Shown here one piece after another: positions 1-7,310 of a DNA stretch of 15,657 nt. Source of the stretch: Desulfobacteraceae bacterium (GTDB lineage Bacteria > Desulfobacterota > Desulfobacteria > Desulfobacterales > Desulfosalsimonadaceae); the NCBI GenBank assembly GCA_003551985.1, contig PUOB01000012.1, positions 1-15,657 of the forward strand. The letters run 5' to 3'. The notes beneath the pieces were generated by a model. That model saw only the letters and a list, made by a program, of their open reading frames with translations. It was not told where the DNA came from and searched no databases. The position numbers and the translations under genes were made by a program. Position 1 is the first letter of the stretch, and each line of letters opens with the position of its first letter.

Positions 1-1036
1 CGGCCTGCCCGTAAAAGCTATATACCCCTGCACCCGGAAACCGTTTCTTCAACGCCTCCAGCAGCTCCGTCGGCATTGCCGATGCGCCGCAGCAAATCTT
101 TGTCAGGCTGGAAAGATCATATCCGCCGAAATCCGGATGACGAAGAATGTCAATCCACAGCGTTGGCGTTGCAAACAACGTGGTCGCTTTGTATGCCTCG
201 ATGGCTTTCAGGATTTCATTGATATCCGGGCCCATCAGCACATTGGTTCCGCCGATATAAAAAACCGGGTTTAAAAAAGCATCCCGCTGCATGCTGTGAT
301 AAACGGGAAGCGCATTGATGCTGACATCCGATGAATCATACTTCCCATCGATGATGCAGCTCATGTATCCGGCAATCAGTGCCTGATTGCTCATTACCAC
401 TGCCTTGGGGCCGACCTCGGTACCGCTTGTATAAACCATCTGGCAGGGCTCCTCGATCCGCAAAACCGTATCGGGCTCCGTATCCGAATATTGTCGGTGC
501 CAGGCATCAAACTCCGTGAACCTGTCATCGGGCGGAAGCTGCCCCATTCCCTGACCGGACCAGATAAGGGCCCTCACGGAAGGCATTGCCCGATAATGGC
601 CGCGAACCAGGTCGTAGAGAGAATCCTCCACAACAAGAACCTTGCTGCGGCAATGATTGATACAATTCTGGATCTCGGATCCGGTGAGCATATAGTTTAA
701 CGGCACATAGACGGCCCCGGCCTTGCAGCACCCGATCCAGGCCAGTATATGATGGAGGGTGTTGTGGGCCAAAACCGCCACGCGGTCAAATTTTTTAACC
801 CCAAGACCGATCAGTGCATTTGCAGTCCGGTTGCATGCCTTTTCAAGCGCCGTGTACGACACGCAGCTGCCCTGAAAAATCAGGGCGGTTTTCTCCGGAT
901 AATGATAGGCGCTTCTACGGATCATATCCGCAACCACCCACCGGTTGGCGCGATTGTAACGATCAGCCAGAAAATCAACACCCTCCCGGCTGAAAGCGTC
1001 AAAAGAAGACGGATCGTTCCCCCTGCCTGTCTGCAT
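1..1036 (-). CDS. AMP-forming acyl-CoA synthetase / fatty-acid-CoA ligase, N-terminal part (truncated by window edge)
   Basis: Class I adenylate-forming enzyme, expected to activate a carboxylic acid (probably a fatty or aromatic acid) with ATP and CoA to acyl-CoA, AMP and PPi. Reading the minus strand from ATG at 1036 gives 345 codons with no stop before the edge. A typical N-domain is visible: YPEKTALIF near residue 47, the phosphate-loop (A3) motif YTSGTEVGPKAVVMSN near residues 203-218, LPVYHSM near 246, TPTLW near 293, and SFYGQA at the very end, which is the start of the A5 YGxTE motif. The missing part should hold the rest of A5 and the C-terminal lid. The A3 loop departs from the usual TSGTTGxPKG, in the manner of the TSGTESxPKG subgroup. 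Start choice: AGGAGGGC at 1051-1044 sits about 8 nt upstream of the ATG. Substrate cannot be told from the sequence. Confidence 0.9.
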   Translation of the reverse strand, partial: MQTGRGNDPSSFDAFSREGVDFLADRYNRANRWVVADMIRRSAYHYPEKTALIFQGSCVSYTALEKACNRTANALIGLGVKKFDRVAVLAHNTLHHILAWIGCCKAGAVYVPLNYMLTGSEIQNCINHCRSKVLVVEDSLYDLVRGHYRAMPSVRALIWSGQGMGQLPPDDRFTEFDAWHRQYSDTEPDTVLRIEEPCQMVYTSGTEVGPKAVVMSNQALIAGYMSCIIDGKYDSSDVSINALPVYHSMQRDAFLNPVFYIGGTNVLMGPDINEILKAIEAYKATTLFATPTLWIDILRHPDFGGYDLSSLTKICCGASAMPTELLEALKKRFPGAGVYSFYGQA

Positions 1037-1458
1037 TATCGAAGCCCTCCTGATATCCAGCACTATTTTAGTTTCATCCCACCGGGTATACGAAATTCCT
1101 GAACAAACCGATCTATGGCGCAGACATTTCGTTTTCCGACAAAAAAACCCGCAGTTGGTTCATCATATATACCCGATAGCATAGTCATTGCAAACAATTC
1201 AATGCTTCCCGACCCCTTTGACCTGATCCGAATACCCGGCGAAGTATGCAAATCCTTCTACAACGACCTTGACTCTCCGTGGAAACAGGAGTAGAAATGT
1301 AGAAAAGATTCCTCCGCTGACGCAAACCGGGCTGCTGCCGAGTAAGTCCACAATGCATAGTGTCCGTACCATACCGGAATTAAAAAAGGCCTTGAAAAAC
1401 AAGAACGCATTGCCTGATGGCGTACAAGGAACAGGAAAACAACTCCGGAAAGAATTTT
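1037..1458. other. Non-coding gap between divergent genes
   Basis: About 420 nt between the minus-strand acyl-CoA synthetase and the plus-strand DHp mini-protein. Short open frames here have no recognisable protein character and no good ribosome binding site. The stretch near 1160-1195 is AT-rich and holds a possible sigma-70 promoter for the synthetase. I see no RNA gene or strong hairpin. Confidence 0.5.
1166..1193 (-). promoter_or_regulatory. Possible sigma-70 promoter of the acyl-CoA synthetase gene
   Basis: On the minus strand TTGCAA (1193-1188) is followed after 16 nt by TATATA (1171-1166). That resembles -35 and -10 boxes and would give a leader of roughly 120 nt before the ATG at 1036. 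The spacing is one short of the ideal 17 and AT-rich gaps often give such matches by chance. Confidence 0.3.
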
Positions 1459-1890
1459 ATGGATCCGTCAACCAGAGAATTGGCTCACGAGATGAACAGC
1501 ATACTGGCCATTATCCGGGAAGAGGCTGGATGGATAGAGGATATCCTTGGCAGAAAAGACATGCACAATCTTGCAAACTACGGGGAGCTTACACGCTCGC
1601 TAACCGAGATCATCCGGCAGACACTTTGCTGCAAGGAAATCGTTCAGGGGTTGCGCAGCTACCCTTCCGCTGACAAAGTGCCCCGGCAGACGCGGCACGA
1701 CCTGAACAACCCGCTTGCGGTCATCCGTGAAGAGGCCGGGTGGATGCAGGATCTTCTGGGAAAAAACGATATAATAAAAAACGCGGATAATGATGAACTG
1801 ACGAACTCTTTATCTGAAATCAAAAGACAGGCAATCCGTTGCAAAGAAACGACACAATGCATTGGAAGGGGTTCCGGGGACCCGGAATAG
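1459..1890 (+). CDS. Tandem histidine-kinase DHp (HisKA-like) mini-protein without ATPase domain
   Basis: A 143-residue protein built almost entirely of two copies of one module. Each copy starts with an H-box-like segment (HEMNSILAIIREEAGW and HDLNNPLAVIREEAGW) followed by a second helix ending in a conserved RQ..xCKE. I count 29 identities over 56 aligned residues between copies. The histidines fall at residues 10 and 80, 70 residues apart. This matches the dimerisation/phospho-acceptor region of sensor histidine kinases (HxxNNPL type), but there is no sensor domain and no HATPase (no N, G1 or G2 box). It may act as a phosphotransfer or decoy partner for a response regulator; that is inference. 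Start: ATG 1459 has GGAAAG 6 nt upstream; an in-frame ATG at 1417 would add 14 residues but has a poor binding site. It converges on the response-regulator operon across a large hairpin. Confidence 0.75.
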   Translation: MDPSTRELAHEMNSILAIIREEAGWIEDILGRKDMHNLANYGELTRSLTEIIRQTLCCKEIVQGLRSYPSADKVPRQTRHDLNNPLAVIREEAGWMQDLLGKNDIIKNADNDELTNSLSEIKRQAIRCKETTQCIGRGSGDPE

Positions 1891-1925
1891 CCCCTGCCCC
1901 GGGCATTCCTCGAGAAATGTAAGGT

Positions 1926-1978
1926 AATACCATTAAAGGGGTGTGCCGGCTATCCCGGCACACCCCTTTAATGGTATT
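1926..1978. terminator. Perfect 24-bp hairpin between convergent genes, likely bidirectional terminator
   Basis: Left arm 1926-1949 and right arm 1955-1978 are exact reverse complements, with a 5-nt loop (CTATC). The stem has a GC-rich core next to the loop and an AT-rich base. It starts 35 nt after the stop of the DHp mini-protein and ends 23 nt before the stop of the opposite-strand membrane-protein gene, where a shared terminator belongs. There is no clean U-tract on either side, so termination would be atypical; the symmetry could also reflect a mobile palindrome. Confidence 0.7.
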
Positions 1979-2001
1979 GGTCATTTATCGGGAAAATAGA
2001 T

Positions 2002-2271
2002 TTATCCGGCAAAATAATCCAGGATAAGCGGGTATATATAAAACAAAACGATTAAAACAGCGGCGCTCAGCGGCCAGAACCACCAGTTCTTTATAAATTG
2101 CGGATCCCAGGTGTTTTTACCCCGCGGCAGGTTGTGCAACGGCTTGAGCATCTGATACACAGGGTCTGTATTTTTGCCGCCATCTTCTTCAGGAGACGGA
2201 TCTTTTACTCCGCCTTCAGGTTCAACGCCCGCATCCGTTTTATTTTCTGCCGAATCCCTTTTCTGGTGCAT
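2002..2271 (-). CDS. Small single-pass membrane protein, unknown function
   Basis: An 89-residue protein. Residues 1-35 are polar and charged (many D, E, K, G, P). Residues about 58-85 form one long hydrophobic segment rich in W, F, L, I and Y (WWFWPLSAAVLIVLFYIYPL), so one transmembrane helix near the C-terminus with a cytoplasmic N-terminal tail is likely. No family recognised. The ATG at 2271 has GGAA 5 nt upstream. It follows the receiver-only response regulator by 56 nt on the same strand, so the two are probably co-transcribed, and a role in tethering or membrane signalling is possible but unproven. It ends next to the 24-bp hairpin. Confidence 0.65.
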   Translation of the reverse strand: MHQKRDSAENKTDAGVEPEGGVKDPSPEEDGGKNTDPVYQMLKPLHNLPRGKNTWDPQFIKNWWFWPLSAAVLIVLFYIYPLILDYFAG

Positions 2272-2327
2272 TACGTTTCCAAAACATCCCTAAAATGTGT
2301 ACACAGTATGCCCGCCTGCCGTGAGTG

Positions 2328-2786
2328 TCAGAACCGGACCGATTTTTCAAGCTTGTCAAGCCGGCTCCGCTCTTCAGCTTTTTTCAATCTTTCGTCCCGC
2401 TCATTTTTCACTTCAAAGGCACCGTTGATTTTTAAAACCAGGTTGTCGATTTCACAAGGCTTCATGAGATAATCATATGCGCCGGTTCGCATTCCTTCGA
2501 TAGCCGTATCAACGGTTCCGTGGCCGGTCAGCAGAACAACCTCGATACCGGGGTTCGATTTTTTGATTTCTGTAAGCGTTTCTATCCCGTCCAGCCCCGG
2601 CATCTTGATGTCCAGAACAATAATATCGACGCTGTTTTCCTTTACATAATCAATCGCTTCCATGCCACTGCCCAGATCCGCCACCTCAAAACCCTTTTCC
2701 CTGAGCCTTTTGGCAAGGGTTGTACGGAATCGTTCTTCGTCGTCCACCAGAAGCAGCCTGGGCCCGCTTTTTTGTCGACTATACAT
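2328..2786 (-). CDS. Receiver-only response regulator with C-terminal helical tail
   Basis: A 152-residue protein with one complete CheY-like receiver domain (residues about 9-125). All phosphorylation-site residues are present: acidic pair D15/D16, phospho-acceptor D59 in VLDIKMPG, T87 in LLTGHG, and K109 in MKPCE. The domain is followed by about 27 highly charged residues (KNERDERLKKAEERSRLDK), likely a short helix or coiled coil, and no DNA-binding or enzymatic output domain. It therefore probably acts by protein contact or as a phosphorelay intermediate. The start at 2786 is supported by AAAGGGGGAT just upstream. A MITE-like repeat lies 64 nt upstream. The adjacent tandem DHp protein, on the opposite strand, is a natural candidate partner. 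Confidence 0.92.
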   Translation of the reverse strand: MYSRQKSGPRLLLVDDEERFRTTLAKRLREKGFEVADLGSGMEAIDYVKENSVDIIVLDIKMPGLDGIETLTEIKKSNPGIEVVLLTGHGTVDTAIEGMRTGAYDYLMKPCEIDNLVLKINGAFEVKNERDERLKKAEERSRLDKLEKSVRF

Positions 2787-2849
2787 CTCATCCCCCTTTA
2801 CGTGGTTTTAAAAATGACGCTTTCGTAAAACGCCCGATGCCTGCCCATT

Positions 2850-3003
2850 AATTAGTGCCTGAGCGAAAACCGTCTTTTTAGCCATTTTCTGTGTCAGACT
2901 CAAATTTTGAAGCATTCGCAAAACGTCGCGATCTGAAGGCTTTGTAAAAATTCCAACATCCGCGCCGACTCGAAAAATCCCGATTTTCGTTCAGCCACTA
3001 ATT
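2850..3003. repeat. MITE-like element with imperfect terminal inverted repeats
   Basis: Left end 2850-2879 and right end 2973-3003 are imperfect inverted repeats of about 30 nt. Both read outside-in as AATTAGTG, then CTGA, CGAAAA, CG and a T-run, with scattered mismatches. The 90 nt between them hold no open reading frame. The size (about 154 bp) and ends fit a small non-autonomous palindromic element. It sits upstream of the minus-strand response regulator, where it could carry or disturb that gene's promoter. No direct target duplication is obvious by eye. Confidence 0.5.
2934..2960 (+). repeat. Dispersed repeat core, copy 1
   Basis: A 27-nt segment beginning TGAAGGCTTTGTAAAAAT. It matches 24 of 27 positions of a segment at 11694-11720 in the same orientation. 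Both lie in non-coding DNA next to palindromic elements, so this is probably part of an interspersed repeat family. Here it is nested within the MITE-like element. Confidence 0.5.
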
Positions 3004-3457
3004 CGGATCACCCTTAAAAAGAATATATTTTGCAAAACATTGCCGGTCAAGGAAAAAGACTTTCTGCCGTCATGAACGAAAAACGGCTTGCAGTGGTTTT
3101 GTCAATGGCAGCCGGTCTGCAAAACAACTATCTTCTCCATCTTGTTAAATTATTGCAAAAACAATGCCTGAAAATCAAGAACGCAATTAAGTGGCTGTAT
3201 CCGCATTCCAAAGGCCGGGTTCAAAACGAAGCCAAACCCGGGGAGTCATTCATTCCCGCATCTGTCATTTTCCTGTGCAACCTCGTTGCTTACACCTGTA
3301 ACCGAATACCGGACACTTTCTGCCCTCCGGGCCCAGTGAAAACAGGACCGCCCCCTGAAACCGGCGCCTCATGAATTCATCCCCCGCTCCGATCACCCGG
3401 CACCGCGTGCGTATTACCGGGAACAAGGCCATCAGGCAAACCTGCTTAACGAAACGA
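3004..3457. other. Non-coding gap upstream of the sigma-54 operon
   Basis: About 450 nt without a convincing gene. An open frame at 3030-3374 (114 codons) has no domain character, a proline-rich tail and no good ribosome binding site. The stretch would be the natural place for upstream binding sites of a sigma-54 enhancer-binding protein. A weak hairpin (CCGGGTT/AACCCGG near 3216-3242) is the only structure noticed. Confidence 0.45.
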
Positions 3458-3473
3458 TGGCATGTACATTGCA
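3458..3473 (+). promoter_or_regulatory. Sigma-54 (-24/-12) promoter of the STAS operon
   Basis: TGGCATGTACATTGCA matches the sigma-54 consensus TGGCACG-N4-TTGCW except for one base, with the required 10 nt between the GG and GC dinucleotides. Transcription would start near 3484, giving a 40-nt leader to the ATG at 3525. This implies that the operon needs RpoN and an enhancer-binding activator, which is not encoded in this window. Confidence 0.72.
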
Positions 3474-3524
3474 CTGCAGACAATAAAAGCCCCTTTCTCC
3501 AAACCCATAACAGGAGATAGCTTT

Positions 3525-3809
3525 ATGGCGGTCAATTTTCGCATTCAGCGCCACAGGAAAAACGATGAGCTTCACCTGAACCTGATCGGCGATTTTGACG
3601 GCAGTTCCGCGATGGAGCTGCTTCATGAACTTCGCCGGCATGTTGGCAAAGCCCGAAAAATATACGTACATACCTGTTTTATATCCTCCATGATACCATT
3701 CGGCGAAGAGGTATTCCAAAAACAATTCCGCCTTTCGGGTAAAAACCCGGACAAACTGGTTTTCACAGGCCGATACGGAAACAGGATGGCATTTCAGAAA
3801 TGTGCCTGA
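3525..3809 (+). CDS. STAS-like small protein (anti-sigma-antagonist-like)
   Basis: A 94-residue soluble protein. The pattern of short beta strands and helices (ELHLNLIGDFDGSSAMELLHEL, then KIYVHTCFISSMIPFGEEVF, then DKLVFTG) resembles the STAS fold of anti-sigma factor antagonists. The usual phospho-serine loop (DSSG) is not evident: HTCFISSMIPFG occupies that region. Regulation by serine phosphorylation is therefore uncertain. Start: ATG 3525 follows CAGGAGATAGCTTT, a good ribosome binding site; an in-frame ATG at 3462 is rejected because it overlaps the promoter's -12 box. First gene after the sigma-54 promoter, 42 nt ahead of the pseudo-receiver gene. Probably a protein-protein switch in the same pathway; a remote fold match only. 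Confidence 0.6.
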   Translation: MAVNFRIQRHRKNDELHLNLIGDFDGSSAMELLHELRRHVGKARKIYVHTCFISSMIPFGEEVFQKQFRLSGKNPDKLVFTGRYGNRMAFQKCA

Positions 3810-3851
3810 CAGGCAGCCAAACCAAAACCTTACCCGGCAGAAGTACGGAAA

Positions 3852-4196
3852 ATGGACCGCATACTGATATTGGATGATCAGCCGCACCGGAGGGAGAAAT
3901 TGTGGCGCTATCTTCGGGAGGCAGGCTATGAGACCGCCGCTTCAGGGACACCGGAACACATTGATCAGGATAGTCTATCCGGCATCGATCTTCTGTTGGT
4001 CAACTTTCACCCCGATGCGGAGCGCACATGGGACGCATATTTCCTCGCCAGGCAGGTACGCCCGAACCTGCCAGTCGTTGTCTATGCGGAAAACAACTAC
4101 CAGGCATTCAGAAGTCTGAAACAGGTGGCGGATTCCGTTTGCAAAAGGGAAACGGAAGGCGGATGTGATTCCGGCCGGTGCATTCGCCGGTCCTGA
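3852..4196 (+). CDS. Degenerate (pseudo-)receiver domain protein
   Basis: A 114-residue protein with the start of a CheY-like fold: MDRILILDDQ gives the acidic pair D8/D9, IDLLLVNFHPD occupies strand 3, PVVVYAEN strand 4, and K98 lies where the conserved lysine belongs. The phospho-acceptor position carries asparagine (N51) and the conserved Thr/Ser position alanine (A79). Phosphorylation in the normal way is therefore not expected; it may be a phosphorylation-independent adaptor. The last 15 residues are polar and look unstructured. It lies 42 nt after the STAS-like gene and 42 nt before the PHP/membrane gene, on the same strand. The ribosome binding site is weak (CGGAAA close to ATG). Confidence 0.65.
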   Translation: MDRILILDDQPHRREKLWRYLREAGYETAASGTPEHIDQDSLSGIDLLLVNFHPDAERTWDAYFLARQVRPNLPVVVYAENNYQAFRSLKQVADSVCKRETEGGCDSGRCIRRS

Positions 4197-4238
4197 CCGG
4201 TTCAAAAAGCATCGGCGCCGTCCGGGGTTCAGGCATGA

Positions 4239-7200
4239 TTGACAACGGTGACCATATTGGAAAACACCACGAACCCGGATTTTTCCCGCTTTTTCTTTGA
4301 CGCGCGGGACCATGAGCTGCTTTCGATCGTCAACGAGATGGTCGAGGGAGACAAGTCCGTTTTGCACGAACAGCGGCGCTTCTTCCACCAGCTCCATCCG
4401 CGTGGAATCAAGGAAATGGCAGAATCCAGGGGGCTCAGAATCGCATATGCCGTGGCCCACCTGCTCGAATCCCTGGACACGGGCGAAGTGTCCCAGCGCA
4501 TAAACGCTCTCAGGGCGCTGCGGGACGAGGCTCTGTTCAGTACGGACCAGGACCTGCAGATGAACACTGCCCGGGTCCTGATCGAAATCATGAAAGACCT
4601 CGTGCGTGCCGCCGGCAGCTATCCCCGCCAGCTTGAACTGGCCCATGATTTTCGCATGGCGGCTTCGGGCAAGCCCCGGATTGTCCGACTTTTCCTGAAA
4701 AAATACCGGCTGCTGGAAATGCCGGAAGAATGGAACCACCTTGCATTTGATGATCATGTGCATGACGCCAACACCAAGGGTCGAAAATCGGCAACCCACC
4801 TGATTATGGATGCATGGATCAAGGGAATCCGAAGGCTGCGGGTAATCTACTACAACTTTATCCGCCCGGACAGCGCCTCCGAACTCATGGAAGCAGCGGC
4901 CGTAATGGGAATCGAGGTCCGCATCGGCATCGAGTTTTCGGTTTCCTTTTACGACGGATTTGCACAGATCATATGGGTTCCCCGCGGATTTGCCGATGCC
5001 GGCGATTTCATCCGATTTTTATCGGACGATGCCGCAGACGCCCTCATGAACGACGGGGGTGAGGTATCGGATTTTCAGCGCAACCAGGTACTCGGCGTCC
5101 TGGAAACCTTTAATCGGGTTCACCGGCCCCTTATCGCCGAAAAATTTGAAATCGACCTTCCGGAACTCGAGGTTGCCGAATTTCTCTCCGGAATCGGCAG
5201 CGGCCAGGCATCCCTGCTCCACCTGGCCAAATTCATCCACCGCAAACTCATGCCGGCGTTTCAAGCGAAAACCGAAACGCTGCAAACAGTTTACGAAAGC
5301 TGCGAAAATGAGGAAAAAAGCCGCATCGAAGCCGTTATCCGGGAAATGGACCGCTTTGACATGGATGCCATCCATGATGTTTACCTGAAACCGGCGTTCG
5401 AAAAACAGCCGACGGAAGAACCGCCGGCCCTGATGCGCTCTTCGGCGCAGGAATTGATCGAACGGCTGGACCGGCTCCGGTCCGGCTATCGCATCACCCT
5501 GAACCTGACCCACATGAAGGTGGAGGATGTACTCGAGATTCTGTATGACTGCAAAGGGGTCATTACGCGCCTGGAAATCTTTAACCTCAAGGATCATGCC
5601 GACGGGATGACCGGGCATATCCCGGCGATCCACGAACTACAGCAGTCCATCAACACCGGCAACGTTATCCATCTGAAACGGATTATCACCGATATCATCC
5701 GAAGACTCGAGGCCGACCCAGAACCTGCCGCTAAAGCGCGCGTCCGCAAAATCAAAGAAATCCTGGCGGACATCGGGTCTTTTAAAGCTATGTATAAAAA
5801 CAAATCGATCAAGGGCCGGATCGGCAGTGATTCAACGGGATATTCGCCACGGCTCTACGGAATGGGACTCGCCGTTCTGGACTCCCTGCCGCGGCGGGCC
5901 CGGAAACAGGTATTACGGGAACATGAAATGCCCCGCCTCGTTATCCCGTTCCATGTGGGCATTTCCTTCCGGGAAACCTGCCGTCTGGACAGCAGCCCAA
6001 CCGGCTTCTTTTCTTTCCTGGCAGAGCAGGTGCGAAAAATACCGGGATGCCGACATTTCGGACTACCCTGCCACGAAGAGTGGGTTGCCCGGGTGGATTC
6101 CATCCGGATGTCAGAAAAGGGCAATATCATAACGCTGGGGGGAGTACACAAGGAAGCGTCAAACAACCTCGTTCCGGAGCCAAAGCCCGAAAAAACGCAG
6201 CCGCGCCGTCAGCCGTGGCGTTACCTGCAAACCCGATGGAAAAATCTGTTAAAGCTGACTGCCGGATTCCTGCCCGCATTTTTCACTTTTCTGCTGACCC
6301 ATGAATGGTGGGTGCTCATGTTTTTCGGAGCATTCCTCTGGTTCGGCATTACCGGGATCCGAAACATTCTTCAGGCCGTTGTCGCAGGCGGCGGCATCCA
6401 CCGATCCTCCCTGCTGCGCTGGAATGATTATATCAGTTGGGAACGACTGGTTGACTCGCTCATGCTTACCGGCTTCTCCGTCCCCCTTCTCGACTATCTT
6501 GTCAAAACGGTGATCATGGACAACGGGCTTGGTGTAACGACAGAGACCGGCCCCCTGATTTTGTATTCGACCATGGCGCTTGTCAACGGGATCTACCTGA
6601 CCGGCCACAACCTTTTCCGCGGCCTTCCGCGGGAAACGGCGTTTGCCAATTTTTATAGAAGCGCCCTGTCCATCCCCGTTGCTTACGCATTGAGCCGTTC
6701 ACTGGGAGTTTTACTGGCTTTTGCCGGGGTGACGAGCGTCAGCATGATTCTGCAGAGCTGGGCTGCAGTGATTTCGAAATTTTCTTCCGACCTGGTTGCC
6801 GGTTTTATAGAAGGCGCGGTCGACCGGGCAAAAAATATCCGGAACCGGGTAAAGGATTACCAGCAGCGCATGAACCAATTTTCGGAGGTATACGCGAAAC
6901 TGGAAATGCTTTTTCCCGAAACCGATGTCCATGAGATGCTCGAAAGACCCCGGCAATGGTTCGAATTACCGGATCCGGCCTTAAAGGACCTGCTCCGGAT
7001 CATGATCATCAATGCCCTGGATCTTTTGTACTTCTGGATGTATCAGCCGCGGGCCAGGACGGCTTTTTCCAGCCTGCTGGCGAATATGCCGGCGGAACAG
7101 CGCCGCGTCATTATCCAGGCCCAGAAAATCCTCGGCATGGAAAGAGAAATCAGCCAGATGTTTATCGACGGCATCGCCGGACGGAATTTCTCAAGACCTC

Positions 7201-7310
7201 TTGCATTTTATCTCGCGCAGTCCGGGAACTATCTCGATGCCGTTGACCAGCTTAACCAATCGATTGAAAGCATTATGCCCCCCAAAAAAAGGAGACCCTG
7301 CAATGAATAA
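4239..7310 (+). CDS. Large protein with split PHP-like metallo-phosphoesterase domain and C-terminal polytopic membrane domain
   Basis: A 1023-residue protein. Residues 1-165 are mostly helical. Residues 168-235 look like the first half of a PHP domain: DDHVHDANTKG (H173, H175), a helix, the VIYYN strand where PHP proteins have TDHN, and VRIGIEFS (E232). The second half seems to resume at 415-540: LNLTH (H425), RLEIFN (E446, N449) and GSDSTG at 529-534, where PHP proteins have GSDxH. The DH pair is Y204/Y205 and the last His is T533, so metal binding may be partial. About 180 residues are inserted between the halves. After a basic linker (645-668) come five or six hydrophobic segments (about 672-708, 737-757, 769-789, 806-846), then an amphipathic helical tail. 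Start: TTG 4239 is assumed, with GTG 4248 as alternative; no in-frame ATG precedes residue 34. The 3' end overlaps the Usp gene by 8 nt. Family not recognised; function unknown. Confidence 0.72.
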   Translation: MTTVTILENTTNPDFSRFFFDARDHELLSIVNEMVEGDKSVLHEQRRFFHQLHPRGIKEMAESRGLRIAYAVAHLLESLDTGEVSQRINALRALRDEALFSTDQDLQMNTARVLIEIMKDLVRAAGSYPRQLELAHDFRMAASGKPRIVRLFLKKYRLLEMPEEWNHLAFDDHVHDANTKGRKSATHLIMDAWIKGIRRLRVIYYNFIRPDSASELMEAAAVMGIEVRIGIEFSVSFYDGFAQIIWVPRGFADAGDFIRFLSDDAADALMNDGGEVSDFQRNQVLGVLETFNRVHRPLIAEKFEIDLPELEVAEFLSGIGSGQASLLHLAKFIHRKLMPAFQAKTETLQTVYESCENEEKSRIEAVIREMDRFDMDAIHDVYLKPAFEKQPTEEPPALMRSSAQELIERLDRLRSGYRITLNLTHMKVEDVLEILYDCKGVITRLEIFNLKDHADGMTGHIPAIHELQQSINTGNVIHLKRIITDIIRRLEADPEPAAKARVRKIKEILADIGSFKAMYKNKSIKGRIGSDSTGYSPRLYGMGLAVLDSLPRRARKQVLREHEMPRLVIPFHVGISFRETCRLDSSPTGFFSFLAEQVRKIPGCRHFGLPCHEEWVARVDSIRMSEKGNIITLGGVHKEASNNLVPEPKPEKTQPRRQPWRYLQTRWKNLLKLTAGFLPAFFTFLLTHEWWVLMFFGAFLWFGITGIRNILQAVVAGGGIHRSSLLRWNDYISWERLVDSLMLTGFSVPLLDYLVKTVIMDNGLGVTTETGPLILYSTMALVNGIYLTGHNLFRGLPRETAFANFYRSALSIPVAYALSRSLGVLLAFAGVTSVSMILQSWAAVISKFSSDLVAGFIEGAVDRAKNIRNRVKDYQQRMNQFSEVYAKLEMLFPETDVHEMLERPRQWFELPDPALKDLLRIMIINALDLLYFWMYQPRARTAFSSLLANMPAEQRRVIIQAQKILGMEREISQMFIDGIAGRNFSRPLAFYLAQSGNYLDAVDQLNQSIESIMPPKKRRPCNE

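Noticed and set aside
1269..1673. 134-codon plus-strand frame overlapping the DHp mini-protein
   Set aside because: Different frame from the clear duplicated DHp modules, and no recognisable features.
3106..3121. Sigma-54-like TGGCAGCCGGTCTGCA
   Set aside because: Correct spacing but weaker match and about 400 nt from any gene; the element at 3458 is better placed and closer to consensus.
3030..3374. 114-codon open frame between the repeat and the sigma-54 promoter
   Set aside because: No domain, odd proline-rich end, no convincing ribosome binding site; more likely random open frame.
3975..4799. 274-codon antisense frame over the pseudo-receiver and PHP gene starts
   Set aside because: No domain character and conflicts with two better supported plus-strand genes.
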